This document shows, in pieces, positions 10,251-18,153 of a stretch of 42,893 bases of DNA. A model generated the notes under the pieces. The model was not told the origin of the DNA and made no database searches. It saw only the letters and a program-made list of their open reading frames with translations. The stretch's first letter is position 1. Every line of letters begins with the position of its first letter. The DNA is taken from assembly GCA_022843445.1 (NCBI GenBank), contig JALHNS010000011.1, forward strand, positions 1 through 42,893, in the 5' to 3' direction. Both the position numbers and the translations under genes were made by a program. The DNA is from Gemmata sp. Its GTDB lineage: Bacteria > Planctomycetota > Planctomycetia > Gemmatales > Gemmataceae.

Positions 10251-11782
10251 GCCGACCCGTCGCGGTGTGGTGGGTGAAGCGGGACGCCCGACTGGCCGAC
10301 AACGCCTGCCTCGCGGAGGCGGATCGGCTCGGCCACGACGTGCTGCCGCTGTTCTGCTTCGAGCCGTCGCTACTGACTGCTGACGACACCTCGGACATGC
10401 ACGTCCACGCCCAGTGGCAGGCGGTGTGCGGGCTGCGAACCGCCTTGCGGGCGCGCGCGGCCGATCTCGTAATCGCCCACGGCGAAGTGGTCGAGAAACT
10501 CGCCAAGCTGCGCGCCCGCGTGCCGTTCGCGCACCTGTTCAGCCACGAGGAAGTCGGCAACGACATCACCTTCCGCCGCGACCGGGCCGTTGCCGCGTGG
10601 TGCCGCGAGCGCGGCATCGACTACCGCGAGTTCCCGCAATCCAGCGTGAAGCGCGGCGGCGTGAACCGCGACCGCCTGCACCGTTGGTGGCAGTCGCGGA
10701 TCGCGGGCGTTCAACCGTTGCCCGTTCCCGTCATCCGTCAATCTGATGAGTTGCGAAGACTCGCGGCCTCGACCGCGTTCCCGAAGTTGCCCGCGTGCGC
10801 CCCGAATCGCCAGTGGCAGCCGGTGAGCGAAGCCGACGCGCAGTCGATACTGGCCGACTTCCTCGCGCGCCGCGGGCGGTGGTATCGCGGCGGCGTCAGC
10901 TCACCGAACACCGCGTTCACCGCCGGTTCGCGGCTGAGCGTGCATTTGGCGTGGGGCACGATCACCGCCCGGCAGGTGTGGCACGTCGTCGCGCGCCGGC
11001 TCGCCGACCTCGACCCGAACGACCCGCACGCGCAACGGTGGAAGCTGAGCCTCGAAGCGTTCGTCAGCCGGTTGCACTGGCGGGACCACTTCACCCAGCG
11101 GCTCGAATCCGAACCGGAGTTGGAGTTCCAGAGCATCCACCCGTGCTACCGCGACGTGCCCTACGGGAACGACGAGCGCCTACACACCGCATGGCGGGAG
11201 GGCCGCACCGGCTACCCACTGGTGGATGCGGTCATGCGGTGCCTCGCGGCCACCGGGTTCGTCAACTTCCGCATGCGCGCGATGGCGGTCAGCTTCGCGT
11301 GCCACGTGCTGCACCTCGACTGGCGGCTGATCCACCCGCACTTGGCCCGCGTGTTCCGCGACTACGACCCCGGCATCCACCTGAACCAACTGCAGATGCA
11401 GGCCGGGGTGGTGGGGTGGAACGCGATCCGCGTGTACAATCCGGCCAAGCAACTGGCCGACTGGGACTCGGGATGCCGGTTCGTCAAACGCTGGGTGCCG
11501 GAGTTGAAAACGCTGCCGGCGGAGCGAATCGTGAGTGGCGACGACCTGCCGGGCTACCCGCCGCCGGTGGTGCCGTTCGCCGAGCGCGCGAAACAGATGA
11601 CCGATGCGCTGTATGCGATCCGCAAATCGGCCGCGGCTAAGGCGGCGACGGCCGCAGTGTACGTGAAGCACGGCTCGCGCAAGAAGGAGCAATCGTTCCG
11701 GCCGAAGAAGCCGAAACGCGCCGCCCCGCGGCCGACGCCGTCGCTGTTCGACGGTTGGGAGCCGGACGCGAGCGCGGGTTGA
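10247..11782 (+). CDS. phr: Deoxyribodipyrimidine photolyase / cryptochrome
   Basis: A 511-residue protein in normal photolyase order. The N-terminal antenna domain starts VAVWWVKRDARLADNACLAE. The C-terminal FAD domain contains LHWRDHFTQRLESEPELEFQ, GYPLVDAVMRCLAATGFVNF, RMRAMAVSFACHVLHLDWR, and NAIRVYNPAKQLADWDSGC, the conserved flavin and DNA-lesion-binding core of class I-type enzymes. It splits UV-induced cyclobutane pyrimidine dimers with blue light. The GTG at 10247 overlaps the upstream stop; it is chosen because the antenna-domain beta strand begins immediately. A basic tail (KKEQSFRPKKPKRAAPR) ends the protein. Co-transcribed with the permuted paralogue, and divergent from tspO. Confidence 0.93.
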   Translation: MSRPVAVWWVKRDARLADNACLAEADRLGHDVLPLFCFEPSLLTADDTSDMHVHAQWQAVCGLRTALRARAADLVIAHGEVVEKLAKLRARVPFAHLFSHEEVGNDITFRRDRAVAAWCRERGIDYREFPQSSVKRGGVNRDRLHRWWQSRIAGVQPLPVPVIRQSDELRRLAASTAFPKLPACAPNRQWQPVSEADAQSILADFLARRGRWYRGGVSSPNTAFTAGSRLSVHLAWGTITARQVWHVVARRLADLDPNDPHAQRWKLSLEAFVSRLHWRDHFTQRLESEPELEFQSIHPCYRDVPYGNDERLHTAWREGRTGYPLVDAVMRCLAATGFVNFRMRAMAVSFACHVLHLDWRLIHPHLARVFRDYDPGIHLNQLQMQAGVVGWNAIRVYNPAKQLADWDSGCRFVKRWVPELKTLPAERIVSGDDLPGYPPPVVPFAERAKQMTDALYAIRKSAAAKAATAAVYVKHGSRKKEQSFRPKKPKRAAPRPTPSLFDGWEPDASAG

Positions 11783-11810
11783 TTGTTGCGCGTCTCTACC
11801 GTGTGCGTTG

Positions 11811-13538
11811 TCACTCGAACGCGACCGCCCTCAGTCGCTTCAACTCCGCTTCGATGTCGGTGCCCTCGTAGAACGAGAGCCAGCCGCGAACGGTTCGCGT
11901 CTCGCCCGGCGGGCAGTCTTCGACCACCGGGTCGGCGTGCAGGCACGGGCACGGCGGGTTGCCCCACGCCCGCCCGCACCGCTCCCAGCCGGTGACCACC
12001 CACCGCTTGCCGGTCGCGTCTTTGCACGCGGCGAACGGGGCCGCGAACACCTTGTTCTCGTTCGTGAGCGTCTCGAACCCGGTCAGCCCGGCGAGCATCA
12101 CGCACATCTGCACCCGCAGCCCGGTCAGCTTCTCGGCCGTGCCGTTGGCAACCTTGAACTCCATCCGCACGCCGTCCTTGCCCGGCACCACCTTCGACAC
12201 CAGCGTCACCTTGTTCGGCAGTGTGCGTTCCAGAGTGAGCGAGCTGTCTTTCTGCCGCGTCCATTCCAGCGGGTCGAGCGTCACCTTCTGCCGGTCCCAC
12301 GTCGTCGGCACGTGCGTGTGGGCGAGGTACAGCAGTTCCGGCTTCTTCGGGGCCGGCTCGAACCACACGGCCTCGGGCACGTCGGCCACCGCGTACCCGC
12401 CGCCGGCCCACGGGGCGAACACGCTCGCCTTCGTCTCCCGCTGCGGGCGGATGGCCCCGTCGCGGAACCCGGTCCGCGGGTGCCGCCCGCCCGGATACGG
12501 GAGCACTTGAAGCGGATCGCCGGCCTCTCGCTTGGGTGGCTTTGTCGCGTCGACGCCGAGCCGCTTCGCCGCCGCGGTCACCTCGTCGGCGGTCAGGCCG
12601 AGGGCCGCTCCTGTTTCGGTCGGCGTGTAGCGGTGCCGCATGAGGGCGTTGTCCAGCCAGTACCGCAGTTCGTCGTCGCCCTTCGCCGGGCGGGCGTTAC
12701 CCCCGTCGCGTTTCGCCCCGACCAGCTTCTTGCGGTCCTCGATCACGCCGAACGGGTCCGACGGCACCACCGCCGGATCGACGTACTTGGCCAGATCACG
12801 CATGGCGATGACGGTGTACTTCTCGTCCGCGAGGTACTTCACGAACGCCTCGAACTGCTCTTTCTTGGTCGTCACCCAGTCGTGGGCGGTGTCAGGGACG
12901 CCGTGGAACTGCAACACCGCGATCTTTCCACCGCGGGCCTGTGAGACGGCGGCCTTCAGGTCGTCGAGGGTCCACGTCGGGCGGGCGTCGCCGGCGGTCG
13001 GCACGAGCAGCGGGTGGTCGAGGCCCGGCTCGTAGGCGAACCCGCGTCCCTCCTTGTACGGGTGTTCGGGACTGCCCCCGCGGCGGGCGAACTTGATGCC
13101 CAAGTCGGACAGCACCGGCAACGCCTCCTTCGTGATCGCGTTACCGGGGTAGGCGAAGCTGACCGGCTGCGGGATGCCGTGCTCCTTGCACCGGGCGATG
13201 ATCGCCTTCACCTGGGCCGGCAGGTCGCGGACCGTCTTGTCGGTCACGGCCTTGTGGTCGATCGTGTGGTTGCCGATCTCGAATCCGTCCTTGTGCAGCT
13301 CGGCGATCTCCGCCCACGTCATGTAGTCCTTCTTGTTGGTGCCGAAGTCCCACCCCTCGGTGACGAAGAACGTGGCCCCGAACTTGTGCTTGAGCAGGAG
13401 CGGGCGGGCGACGCTGTGGTGCGACTTGCTGGCGTCGTCGAACGTGAGCACCACCAGCCTGTCCGGGATCGGGTCCAGGGCCGGGGCCGGGGCGGCGAGA
13501 CAGAGCAGCAGGGGCAAGGCGGCGAGGTGTCGGCTCAC
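11811..13538 (-). CDS. Secreted polysaccharide deacetylase (NodB-like) with C-terminal extension
   Basis: A 575-residue protein with a signal peptide and an N-terminal NodB homology domain: VLTFDDASKSHHSVARPL carries the catalytic/metal Asp pair, and EIGNHTIDHKAVTDK supplies the metal-binding HxxxH. PVSFAYPGN and KIAVLQFHGVPD are further family motifs. About 280 residues follow, including a polar helical stretch and a beta-rich C-terminal domain (residues ~370-575) that is not recognised. These enzymes remove acetyl groups from N-acetylglucosamine polymers or xylan esters. The gene is convergent with the photolyase and divergent from the next hydrolase gene, with 78 bases between starts. Confidence 0.9.
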   Translation of the reverse strand: MSRHLAALPLLLCLAAPAPALDPIPDRLVVLTFDDASKSHHSVARPLLLKHKFGATFFVTEGWDFGTNKKDYMTWAEIAELHKDGFEIGNHTIDHKAVTDKTVRDLPAQVKAIIARCKEHGIPQPVSFAYPGNAITKEALPVLSDLGIKFARRGGSPEHPYKEGRGFAYEPGLDHPLLVPTAGDARPTWTLDDLKAAVSQARGGKIAVLQFHGVPDTAHDWVTTKKEQFEAFVKYLADEKYTVIAMRDLAKYVDPAVVPSDPFGVIEDRKKLVGAKRDGGNARPAKGDDELRYWLDNALMRHRYTPTETGAALGLTADEVTAAAKRLGVDATKPPKREAGDPLQVLPYPGGRHPRTGFRDGAIRPQRETKASVFAPWAGGGYAVADVPEAVWFEPAPKKPELLYLAHTHVPTTWDRQKVTLDPLEWTRQKDSSLTLERTLPNKVTLVSKVVPGKDGVRMEFKVANGTAEKLTGLRVQMCVMLAGLTGFETLTNENKVFAAPFAACKDATGKRWVVTGWERCGRAWGNPPCPCLHADPVVEDCPPGETRTVRGWLSFYEGTDIEAELKRLRAVAFE

Positions 13539-13616
13539 GGGGCACCGGGGCAGAGGGTCGGATGGGTGGTGCGTAGACTATACCCCGATCCGCCGTCCGC
13601 TTCATCGGGGAACCGC

Positions 13617-14459
13617 ATGACCGCACGCACAACGCTGGTACTGGCCGCGTTCGTCTCGTTCGCGGTGCCGCTCGGGGCACGGGCCGCGGACCCGAAGCCG
13701 TTTCCCGGCACGCCGACCAAGTGGAACGGGTTCGCCAAGCACGACTTCAAGGTGGGCGAGCTGGCCGCCACGGTGGTGGTGCCGGAGAAGCCGCTGGCGG
13801 GGCGGCCGTGGGTGTGGCGGGGCGAGTTCTTCGGGGCGTTCGCCGACTGCGACGTGGCCCTCGTGAAGGCCGGCTGGCACCTCGCGTACGTGAGGGTGCC
13901 GGACTTGTTCGGTTCACCCAAAGCGGTGAAGCAGTGGGAAGCGTTCCACGCGGCGATGGTGACGGATTACGGCCTGCACCAGAAGGCGGGGCTGATCGGG
14001 CTGAGCCGCGGCGGGCTGTACTGCATGAACTGGGCGGCGGCCCACCCGGACCGGACGCTGGCCGTGTACCTCGACAACGCGGTGTGCGACTTCAAGAGTT
14101 GGCCCGGCGGCACGCCGAAGAAGCTCGGCACCGGCAAGGGGTCGGAGGCCGAGTGGAAGAAGCTGCTCGCGGCCTACGACTTCAAGACGGACGCCGACGC
14201 GGTAGCGTACAAACTGAACCCGGTGGACAACCTGACGCCGCTGGCGAAGGCGAAGATTCCGCTGCTGCTCGTGTACGGCGACAAGGACACGGTGGTGCCG
14301 CACGCCGAGAACTCGGAACTCGTCTTCGACCGCTACAAGGCACTCGGCGGCCCGGTCGAGCGGGTGGTGAAGCCCGGTCAGGACCACCACCCGCACGGCC
14401 TCAAGGACGTGGCCCCGGTGGTCAAGTTCTTCACCGCCGCCCTCGAACAGCAGAAGTGA
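13617..14459 (+). CDS. Secreted alpha/beta hydrolase
   Basis: A 280-residue protein with a signal peptide (MTARTTLVLAAFVSFAVPLG...) and an alpha/beta-hydrolase fold. The nucleophile elbow is GLSRGGLYCMNWAA, the acid lies in LLLVYGDKDTVVPHAENS and the histidine in PGQDHHPHGLKD, so the catalytic triad is complete. Similar proteins are annotated as prolyl-oligopeptidase-family or sialidase-associated hydrolases in planctomycetes; the substrate cannot be inferred. The ATG at 13617 sits just after a divergent promoter region shared with the deacetylase. Convergent with the flavodoxin gene. Confidence 0.85.
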   Translation: MTARTTLVLAAFVSFAVPLGARAADPKPFPGTPTKWNGFAKHDFKVGELAATVVVPEKPLAGRPWVWRGEFFGAFADCDVALVKAGWHLAYVRVPDLFGSPKAVKQWEAFHAAMVTDYGLHQKAGLIGLSRGGLYCMNWAAAHPDRTLAVYLDNAVCDFKSWPGGTPKKLGTGKGSEAEWKKLLAAYDFKTDADAVAYKLNPVDNLTPLAKAKIPLLLVYGDKDTVVPHAENSELVFDRYKALGGPVERVVKPGQDHHPHGLKDVAPVVKFFTAALEQQK

Positions 14460-14477
14460 TCCCGGTCGTGGAGCCGT

Positions 14478-15035
14478 TCAGCCCGGCAGCGTTCGGGATT
14501 CCGGCTTGTTCAGCGGGTGCTGGTCTTTTCGCCCGTCGGCGACGACCGCCACCCATTCGGCCAGCCGGCGGCCCAGCAGCCGGCACGCCGCCTTCACCTC
14601 CTCGTCCCGCGGCTCGCGGGCGGCGACGGCCCCGTAGTGGCAGGTGGTCATCTGGCCGGCGTAGTCGGTGACGCCGAACACCAGAAAGCCGAAGTTCATC
14701 AGTACCATCTGGAGCGACTGGCAGGCGATCTCGGCCCCGCCGCCCCACCCGCCCGACGACGAGAACGCACACGCCACCTTGCCGTCCACCTTGCCCCAGT
14801 GGGCGAACATCGTCTCGTCCCAGAACCGCTTCATCCGCCACGACAGCACGCCCATGTTGGTCGGGCTGCCGACCGCCAGCCCGTCGCACCAGTGCACGTC
14901 GTCGGGCGAGGCCGCTTCCACGGTTCGTACCCGCACCTCGGTGCCGGGGATCAGCCCCGCCCCTTCGGCGACCAGTTCGGCCATCTTGGCGGTGTTCCCG
15001 CTCGCCGAGTGGAACAGCACCAGCACCTTGCCCAT
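14478..15035 (-). CDS. Flavodoxin-fold NAD(P)H-dependent oxidoreductase (WrbA-like)
   Basis: A 185-residue protein with an N-terminal FMN phosphate-binding loop HSASGNTAKMAELVAEGA and later flavodoxin motifs: DGLAVGSPTNMGVLSWRMKR and ACAFSSSGGWGGGAE. These match the WrbA/flavodoxin-like quinone oxidoreductase group, which reduces quinones with NAD(P)H through FMN. The ATG at 15035 places the first beta strand (KVLVLF) at the N-terminus. It follows hcp on the same strand with a 278-base gap, so it may be an electron carrier for Hcp or simply a neighbour in a nitrosative/redox stress cluster. Confidence 0.87.
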   Translation of the reverse strand: MGKVLVLFHSASGNTAKMAELVAEGAGLIPGTEVRVRTVEAASPDDVHWCDGLAVGSPTNMGVLSWRMKRFWDETMFAHWGKVDGKVACAFSSSGGWGGGAEIACQSLQMVLMNFGFLVFGVTDYAGQMTTCHYGAVAAREPRDEEVKAACRLLGRRLAEWVAVVADGRKDQHPLNKPESRTLPG

Positions 15036-15313
15036 CGCCAACCCTCGCGTCGCAGTCGAGTAGGAGACGCTCTCAGGATACGGGTACGGCCACGGGAGAC
15101 GTGAGGGGGCACGAGCGGCTGAAGTGTTCGGCCGTCGTCGCTTCGTTGGGCGGTAGGCGGGGCGTTCAGCGGCCCCCTCGAACACCAGCCGGCGTCCTTG
15201 CCAGCGGTCATCAGCACCGCCACCTCCCCCGCTCCCGGTCGAGCGCTGCCCGCTTGTCGTGGGGGAACTCCAGAGCCTCGGGAAAGTCGGCCGGTTCAAT
15301 CGGCGCGCGCGAC
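15036..15313 (-). other. Intergenic region between hcp and the flavodoxin gene
   Basis: This 278-base gap has no confident gene. On the minus strand a short stretch just downstream of the hcp stop reads ADFPEALEFPHDKRAALDRE before two stops, which looks protein-like and may be a remnant; its family is not recognised. No terminator hairpin with a T-tract is evident. Confidence 0.35.
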
Positions 15314-16627
15314 TCAAGCGGGTTGGAGCACGCGGGCGAGGTCCTGCTTGGCGTCCTTCCCGATGATCCGCAAGTCGAACTTGTCCTGCAAGATCTTGAA
15401 CACGTTCGGGGTGATGAACGCCGGCGGGTTCGGCCCGAGGTTGATGCCCTTCACCCCGAGGGCCAAGAGCGTGAGCAGCACCGCCACGGCCTTCTGCTCG
15501 AACCACGAGATCACGAGCGTCAGCGGCAGGTCGTTCACCGAGCAGTCGAACGCTTTAGCAAGGGCGACCGCCACGCTGATGGCCCCGTAGGCGTCGTTGC
15601 ACTGGCCCATGTCCATGAGCCGCGGCAGGCCGAGGTGCTTGCCGTACTGGTGGCCGTTGATGCGGAACTTGCCGCACCCCAGCGTGAGGATGAACGAGTC
15701 CGGGGGCGTCGCTTCGGCGTAGTCGCTGAAGTAGTTGCGGCCGGGTTCGTACCCGTCGCACCCGCCGATCACGAAGAACCGGCTGATCTGCCCGGCCTTC
15801 ACCGCGTCCGCGATCGTACCCGCGGCGTTCAGCAGCACCTGCCGGTGGTAGCCCACTTCGTAAGCGCCCTCCACCCGCTTGATGAGCGGGAGGCACTGCT
15901 TCGCCTTGGCGATGACGGCGGAGAAGTCGTTGCCGGGAATCCGCGTGCCGCCGGGCACGGCCGTGAACCGGGTGGTGAAGATGCGGGCGGCGTAGTTCGC
16001 GTGCGGGATGAGGACGCAGTTGGTGGTGGCGACGACCGGCCCGCCGAACGCGGGGAACTCGCCCCGCTGCTTCTGCCACGGGCCGCCGTAGTGCCCGGCG
16101 AGGTTCGGGTGCTCCCGCAGTTTCGGGTACATGTGGGCGGGCAGCATCTCGCCGTGCGTGTACACGTTCACGTCGGTGCCTTCGCACTGCTTCAGCAGGT
16201 CCCACAGGTCCACGAGGTCGTGCCCGGTGACGAGGATGCCGGGGCCGGGCTTCGTGCCAACGGTGACCATCGCGGGCGACGGGTCGCCGAACCGCTCGAC
16301 GTGCCCGGCGTCGAGTAGTTCCATGACGCGGAAGTTCTTCCGCCCGAGTTCCATGGCGATCTCGAAGAGCGTCGGGATGTCGAAATTCACGTTGGTCATG
16401 GTGCTGAACAGGGCCTCTTCGATGAACGCCGACACGCTCTCGTCGTGCTTGCCCAACCGGCGGGCGTGGTTGGCGTACGCGGCCATCCCCTTGAGGCCGT
16501 ACAGGATGGTTTCCTGAAGGCTCTGCACGTCGGCGTCCTTGCCGCAGATGCCGGGGCTGTGGGTGCACCCGGTGCCGCCCATCGTCTGCTCGCACTGGTC
16601 ACAGAACATCGGGAGCGTGGAAGTCAT
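15314..16627 (-). CDS. hcp: Hydroxylamine reductase / hybrid-cluster protein (short form)
   Basis: A 437-residue hybrid-cluster protein. The N-terminal cysteines are spaced C-x2-C-x8-C-x6-C (CDQCEQTMGGTGCTHSPGIC) and bind the proximal Fe-S cluster. Ligand regions of the Fe-S-O hybrid cluster are present: ILVTGHDLVD, VYTHGEMLPAH, VVATTNCVLIPH, FVIGGCDGYE, LGCGKFRINGHQYG and MGQCNDAYGA. Hcp reduces nitric oxide (to N2O) or hydroxylamine under nitrosative stress. It is about 110 residues shorter than the E. coli type because part of the second helical region is missing, as in the short class described from other lineages. Divergent from the DUF2293 gene across an AT-rich promoter region. Confidence 0.94.
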   Translation of the reverse strand: MTSTLPMFCDQCEQTMGGTGCTHSPGICGKDADVQSLQETILYGLKGMAAYANHARRLGKHDESVSAFIEEALFSTMTNVNFDIPTLFEIAMELGRKNFRVMELLDAGHVERFGDPSPAMVTVGTKPGPGILVTGHDLVDLWDLLKQCEGTDVNVYTHGEMLPAHMYPKLREHPNLAGHYGGPWQKQRGEFPAFGGPVVATTNCVLIPHANYAARIFTTRFTAVPGGTRIPGNDFSAVIAKAKQCLPLIKRVEGAYEVGYHRQVLLNAAGTIADAVKAGQISRFFVIGGCDGYEPGRNYFSDYAEATPPDSFILTLGCGKFRINGHQYGKHLGLPRLMDMGQCNDAYGAISVAVALAKAFDCSVNDLPLTLVISWFEQKAVAVLLTLLALGVKGINLGPNPPAFITPNVFKILQDKFDLRIIGKDAKQDLARVLQPA

Positions 16628-16700
16628 GACCGCCTCGGAGAGTAGGGAGCCAAATCGGAATTCTGGACATATTTATCTTTTATTGTGCCATGAAGTCAAC
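16628..16700. promoter_or_regulatory. AT-rich divergent promoter region of hcp and DUF2293 gene
   Basis: Between the hcp start and the next gene lies the most AT-rich stretch of this part of the window, around 16,657-16,690, containing CATATTTATCTTTTATTGTG. In DNA of this high GC content such a run usually marks a promoter or a regulator-binding site. Hcp genes are commonly controlled by NO- or redox-sensing regulators, but I could not match a specific operator consensus. Confidence 0.45.
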
Positions 16701-16794
16701 CGATTTCGGCAAATTCCTACGTCTGGGGCGTGATGGCGGTCCGGTCGCGGAGCGCGGCTCAAGCAAACGGGCGTGTGCGGACGACACGGGATGT

Positions 16795-17493
16795 ATGCAC
16801 TCCGATACCGCACCGTACGCGCCCGGTCCGCTCCCGAACACGGTTCGCACGCCGGACGGTCGGACGCTCACCGTGCCCGAGGGATGGGAACTGGTGCCGC
16901 CCGGCGACGCGGCCCTGACCCGCCGCATCAAGGCCGCGGGCGAGGCGTGGGCGGTAGCTCAGAAGCAGGGGCGGAAGGTGTTTTCCGTCGGGGTGTGGGC
17001 ACCCGCCGCGACGGCCGCCCGCGTGCGAGCCGAACTGGCCGCCGAACGTGCCACCGAGGGGTTCGCCAAGAAGCGGCAGGCCGATGCCCGGCGGCGGGAA
17101 TCGGCACAGGCGGCGTACCTGGACGAGTTCCGCGACGCGGTGGTGTCGTTCCTCCGGTTCCACCCGACACACGCCGAACTCGCTACCCGGTTGGCCGCCG
17201 CCGTTACCGCACACGCGACGCCCGTTGGCAGCGGCACCGTTGCCCGCACGCAGCGAATCCCCGTCGAGCGGCGGGCCGAGGCCGCGGTGATCGCGTGGAT
17301 GCGGCACCTAACGACGGGTTACGACGGCATGGCGATCCCGCGGATAAAGGGCGAACGCCGGGCGGTGCGCCGGATGCTCGCCGAGCGCTCGAAGCGCCTG
17401 TTGGAGCGGTACCGCCGGGGCGAGGCGAGCGCCGCCGACTGCCCGCTTCGAATCGCCCTCGGCACCGGTGCGCCGATCGACCAAGTTGCCTAA
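16795..17493 (+). CDS. DUF2293 domain protein
   Basis: About 232 residues from the ATG at 16795; an ATG at 16690 in the same frame would add 35 residues but would sit inside the promoter-like AT-rich stretch. The N-terminal part has the conserved VRTPDGRTLTVPEGWELVPP, and a central basic helical segment follows (KKRQADARRRESAQAAYLDE). The C-terminal DUF2293 core is TQRIPVERRAEAAVIAWMRH and MLAERSKRLLERYRRGE. The family is basic and helix-rich, with no settled function; nucleic-acid binding is plausible from composition. Upstream is the divergent hcp; downstream lies the MarR gene with its own promoter-like region. Confidence 0.75.
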   Translation: MHSDTAPYAPGPLPNTVRTPDGRTLTVPEGWELVPPGDAALTRRIKAAGEAWAVAQKQGRKVFSVGVWAPAATAARVRAELAAERATEGFAKKRQADARRRESAQAAYLDEFRDAVVSFLRFHPTHAELATRLAAAVTAHATPVGSGTVARTQRIPVERRAEAAVIAWMRHLTTGYDGMAIPRIKGERRAVRRMLAERSKRLLERYRRGEASAADCPLRIALGTGAPIDQVA

Positions 17494-17600
17494 CGGGAGC
17501 GGCCCGAGCAACCGGTACAAGCGCCCGCGAACACCATTCGGTTCGAGGCCGAACGAATCGGTCCCAAGCAGTTCCCGCTTCGCAATCACCGCTTTCTCAC

Positions 17601-17656
17601 TTGTATCCGCTGCCCCGGTGTCGAACAATTCGGCCCAGATCGTGCGTAAACGCACG
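17601..17656 (+). promoter_or_regulatory. Candidate promoter and palindromic operator of the marR-esterase operon
   Basis: A perfect inverted repeat, CGTGCGTAAACGCACG (17641-17656, 7-base arms around AA), ends 20 bases before the MarR start. Upstream are TTGTAT (17601-17606) and AACAAT (17624-17629) spaced 17 bases apart, a plausible -35/-10 pair, which puts the palindrome near +5 to +20. MarR proteins typically repress their own operon by binding such palindromes. This is a prediction from sequence only. Confidence 0.55.
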
Positions 17657-17676
17657 GATTGCTCGGCCCACTCACG

Positions 17677-18153
17677 ATGACCGACGCCAGCGTACTCCCG
17701 GTCGCGCTCCGCGCCGCGTATCTGGCCCTCCACCGCCGGTCGGAGGCCGCGTTCGCGCCGCACGGTGTTACCGCCGACCAGTTCGTCCTCCTCGCGACGC
17801 TCAGTCGCGGGCGCGCCCTCACCCAGCGCGAACTGGCCCGGCGCATGTCGTCCGACCCCAGCACCGTGCGCGCGATGCTCGTGCTCCTCGAGCGGCGCGG
17901 GCTGGTCGCGCGGAACGGGCACCCGACCGACGGCCGCGCCCGAACCGTCGCGCTCACGGCGGAGGGGCGGCGCACGTTTCGGCACCTCTGGGAAGTCGGC
18001 GAGCCGATTCGGGCGCGCATGCTCGGCGCGCTCGAACCCGGGGAAGTGGACGTACTGGTCGGACTCCTGACCCGGGTCGCGGCGGCACTCGACGTCGAGT
18101 CCGGCGCGGTCGGCGGCCCGGGTTCCTCTCACCCTTCCGAGAACGAATCATGA
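17677..18153 (+). CDS. MarR family transcriptional regulator
   Basis: A 158-residue protein with a winged helix-turn-helix: ALTQRELARRMSSDPSTVRA (HTH), then MLVLLERRGLVARNGHPTDG and RARTVALTAEGRR (wing), flanked by dimerisation helices. This is the standard MarR layout and length. It probably senses a small phenolic or other ligand and controls its own operon; its stop overlaps the start of the esterase gene (ATGA), so the esterase is the likely target. A feruloyl-type ester or its released acid would be a fitting inducer, which is inference. The ATG at 17677 is used because the operator-like palindrome lies just upstream. Confidence 0.9.
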   Translation: MTDASVLPVALRAAYLALHRRSEAAFAPHGVTADQFVLLATLSRGRALTQRELARRMSSDPSTVRAMLVLLERRGLVARNGHPTDGRARTVALTAEGRRTFRHLWEVGEPIRARMLGALEPGEVDVLVGLLTRVAAALDVESGAVGGPGSSHPSENES

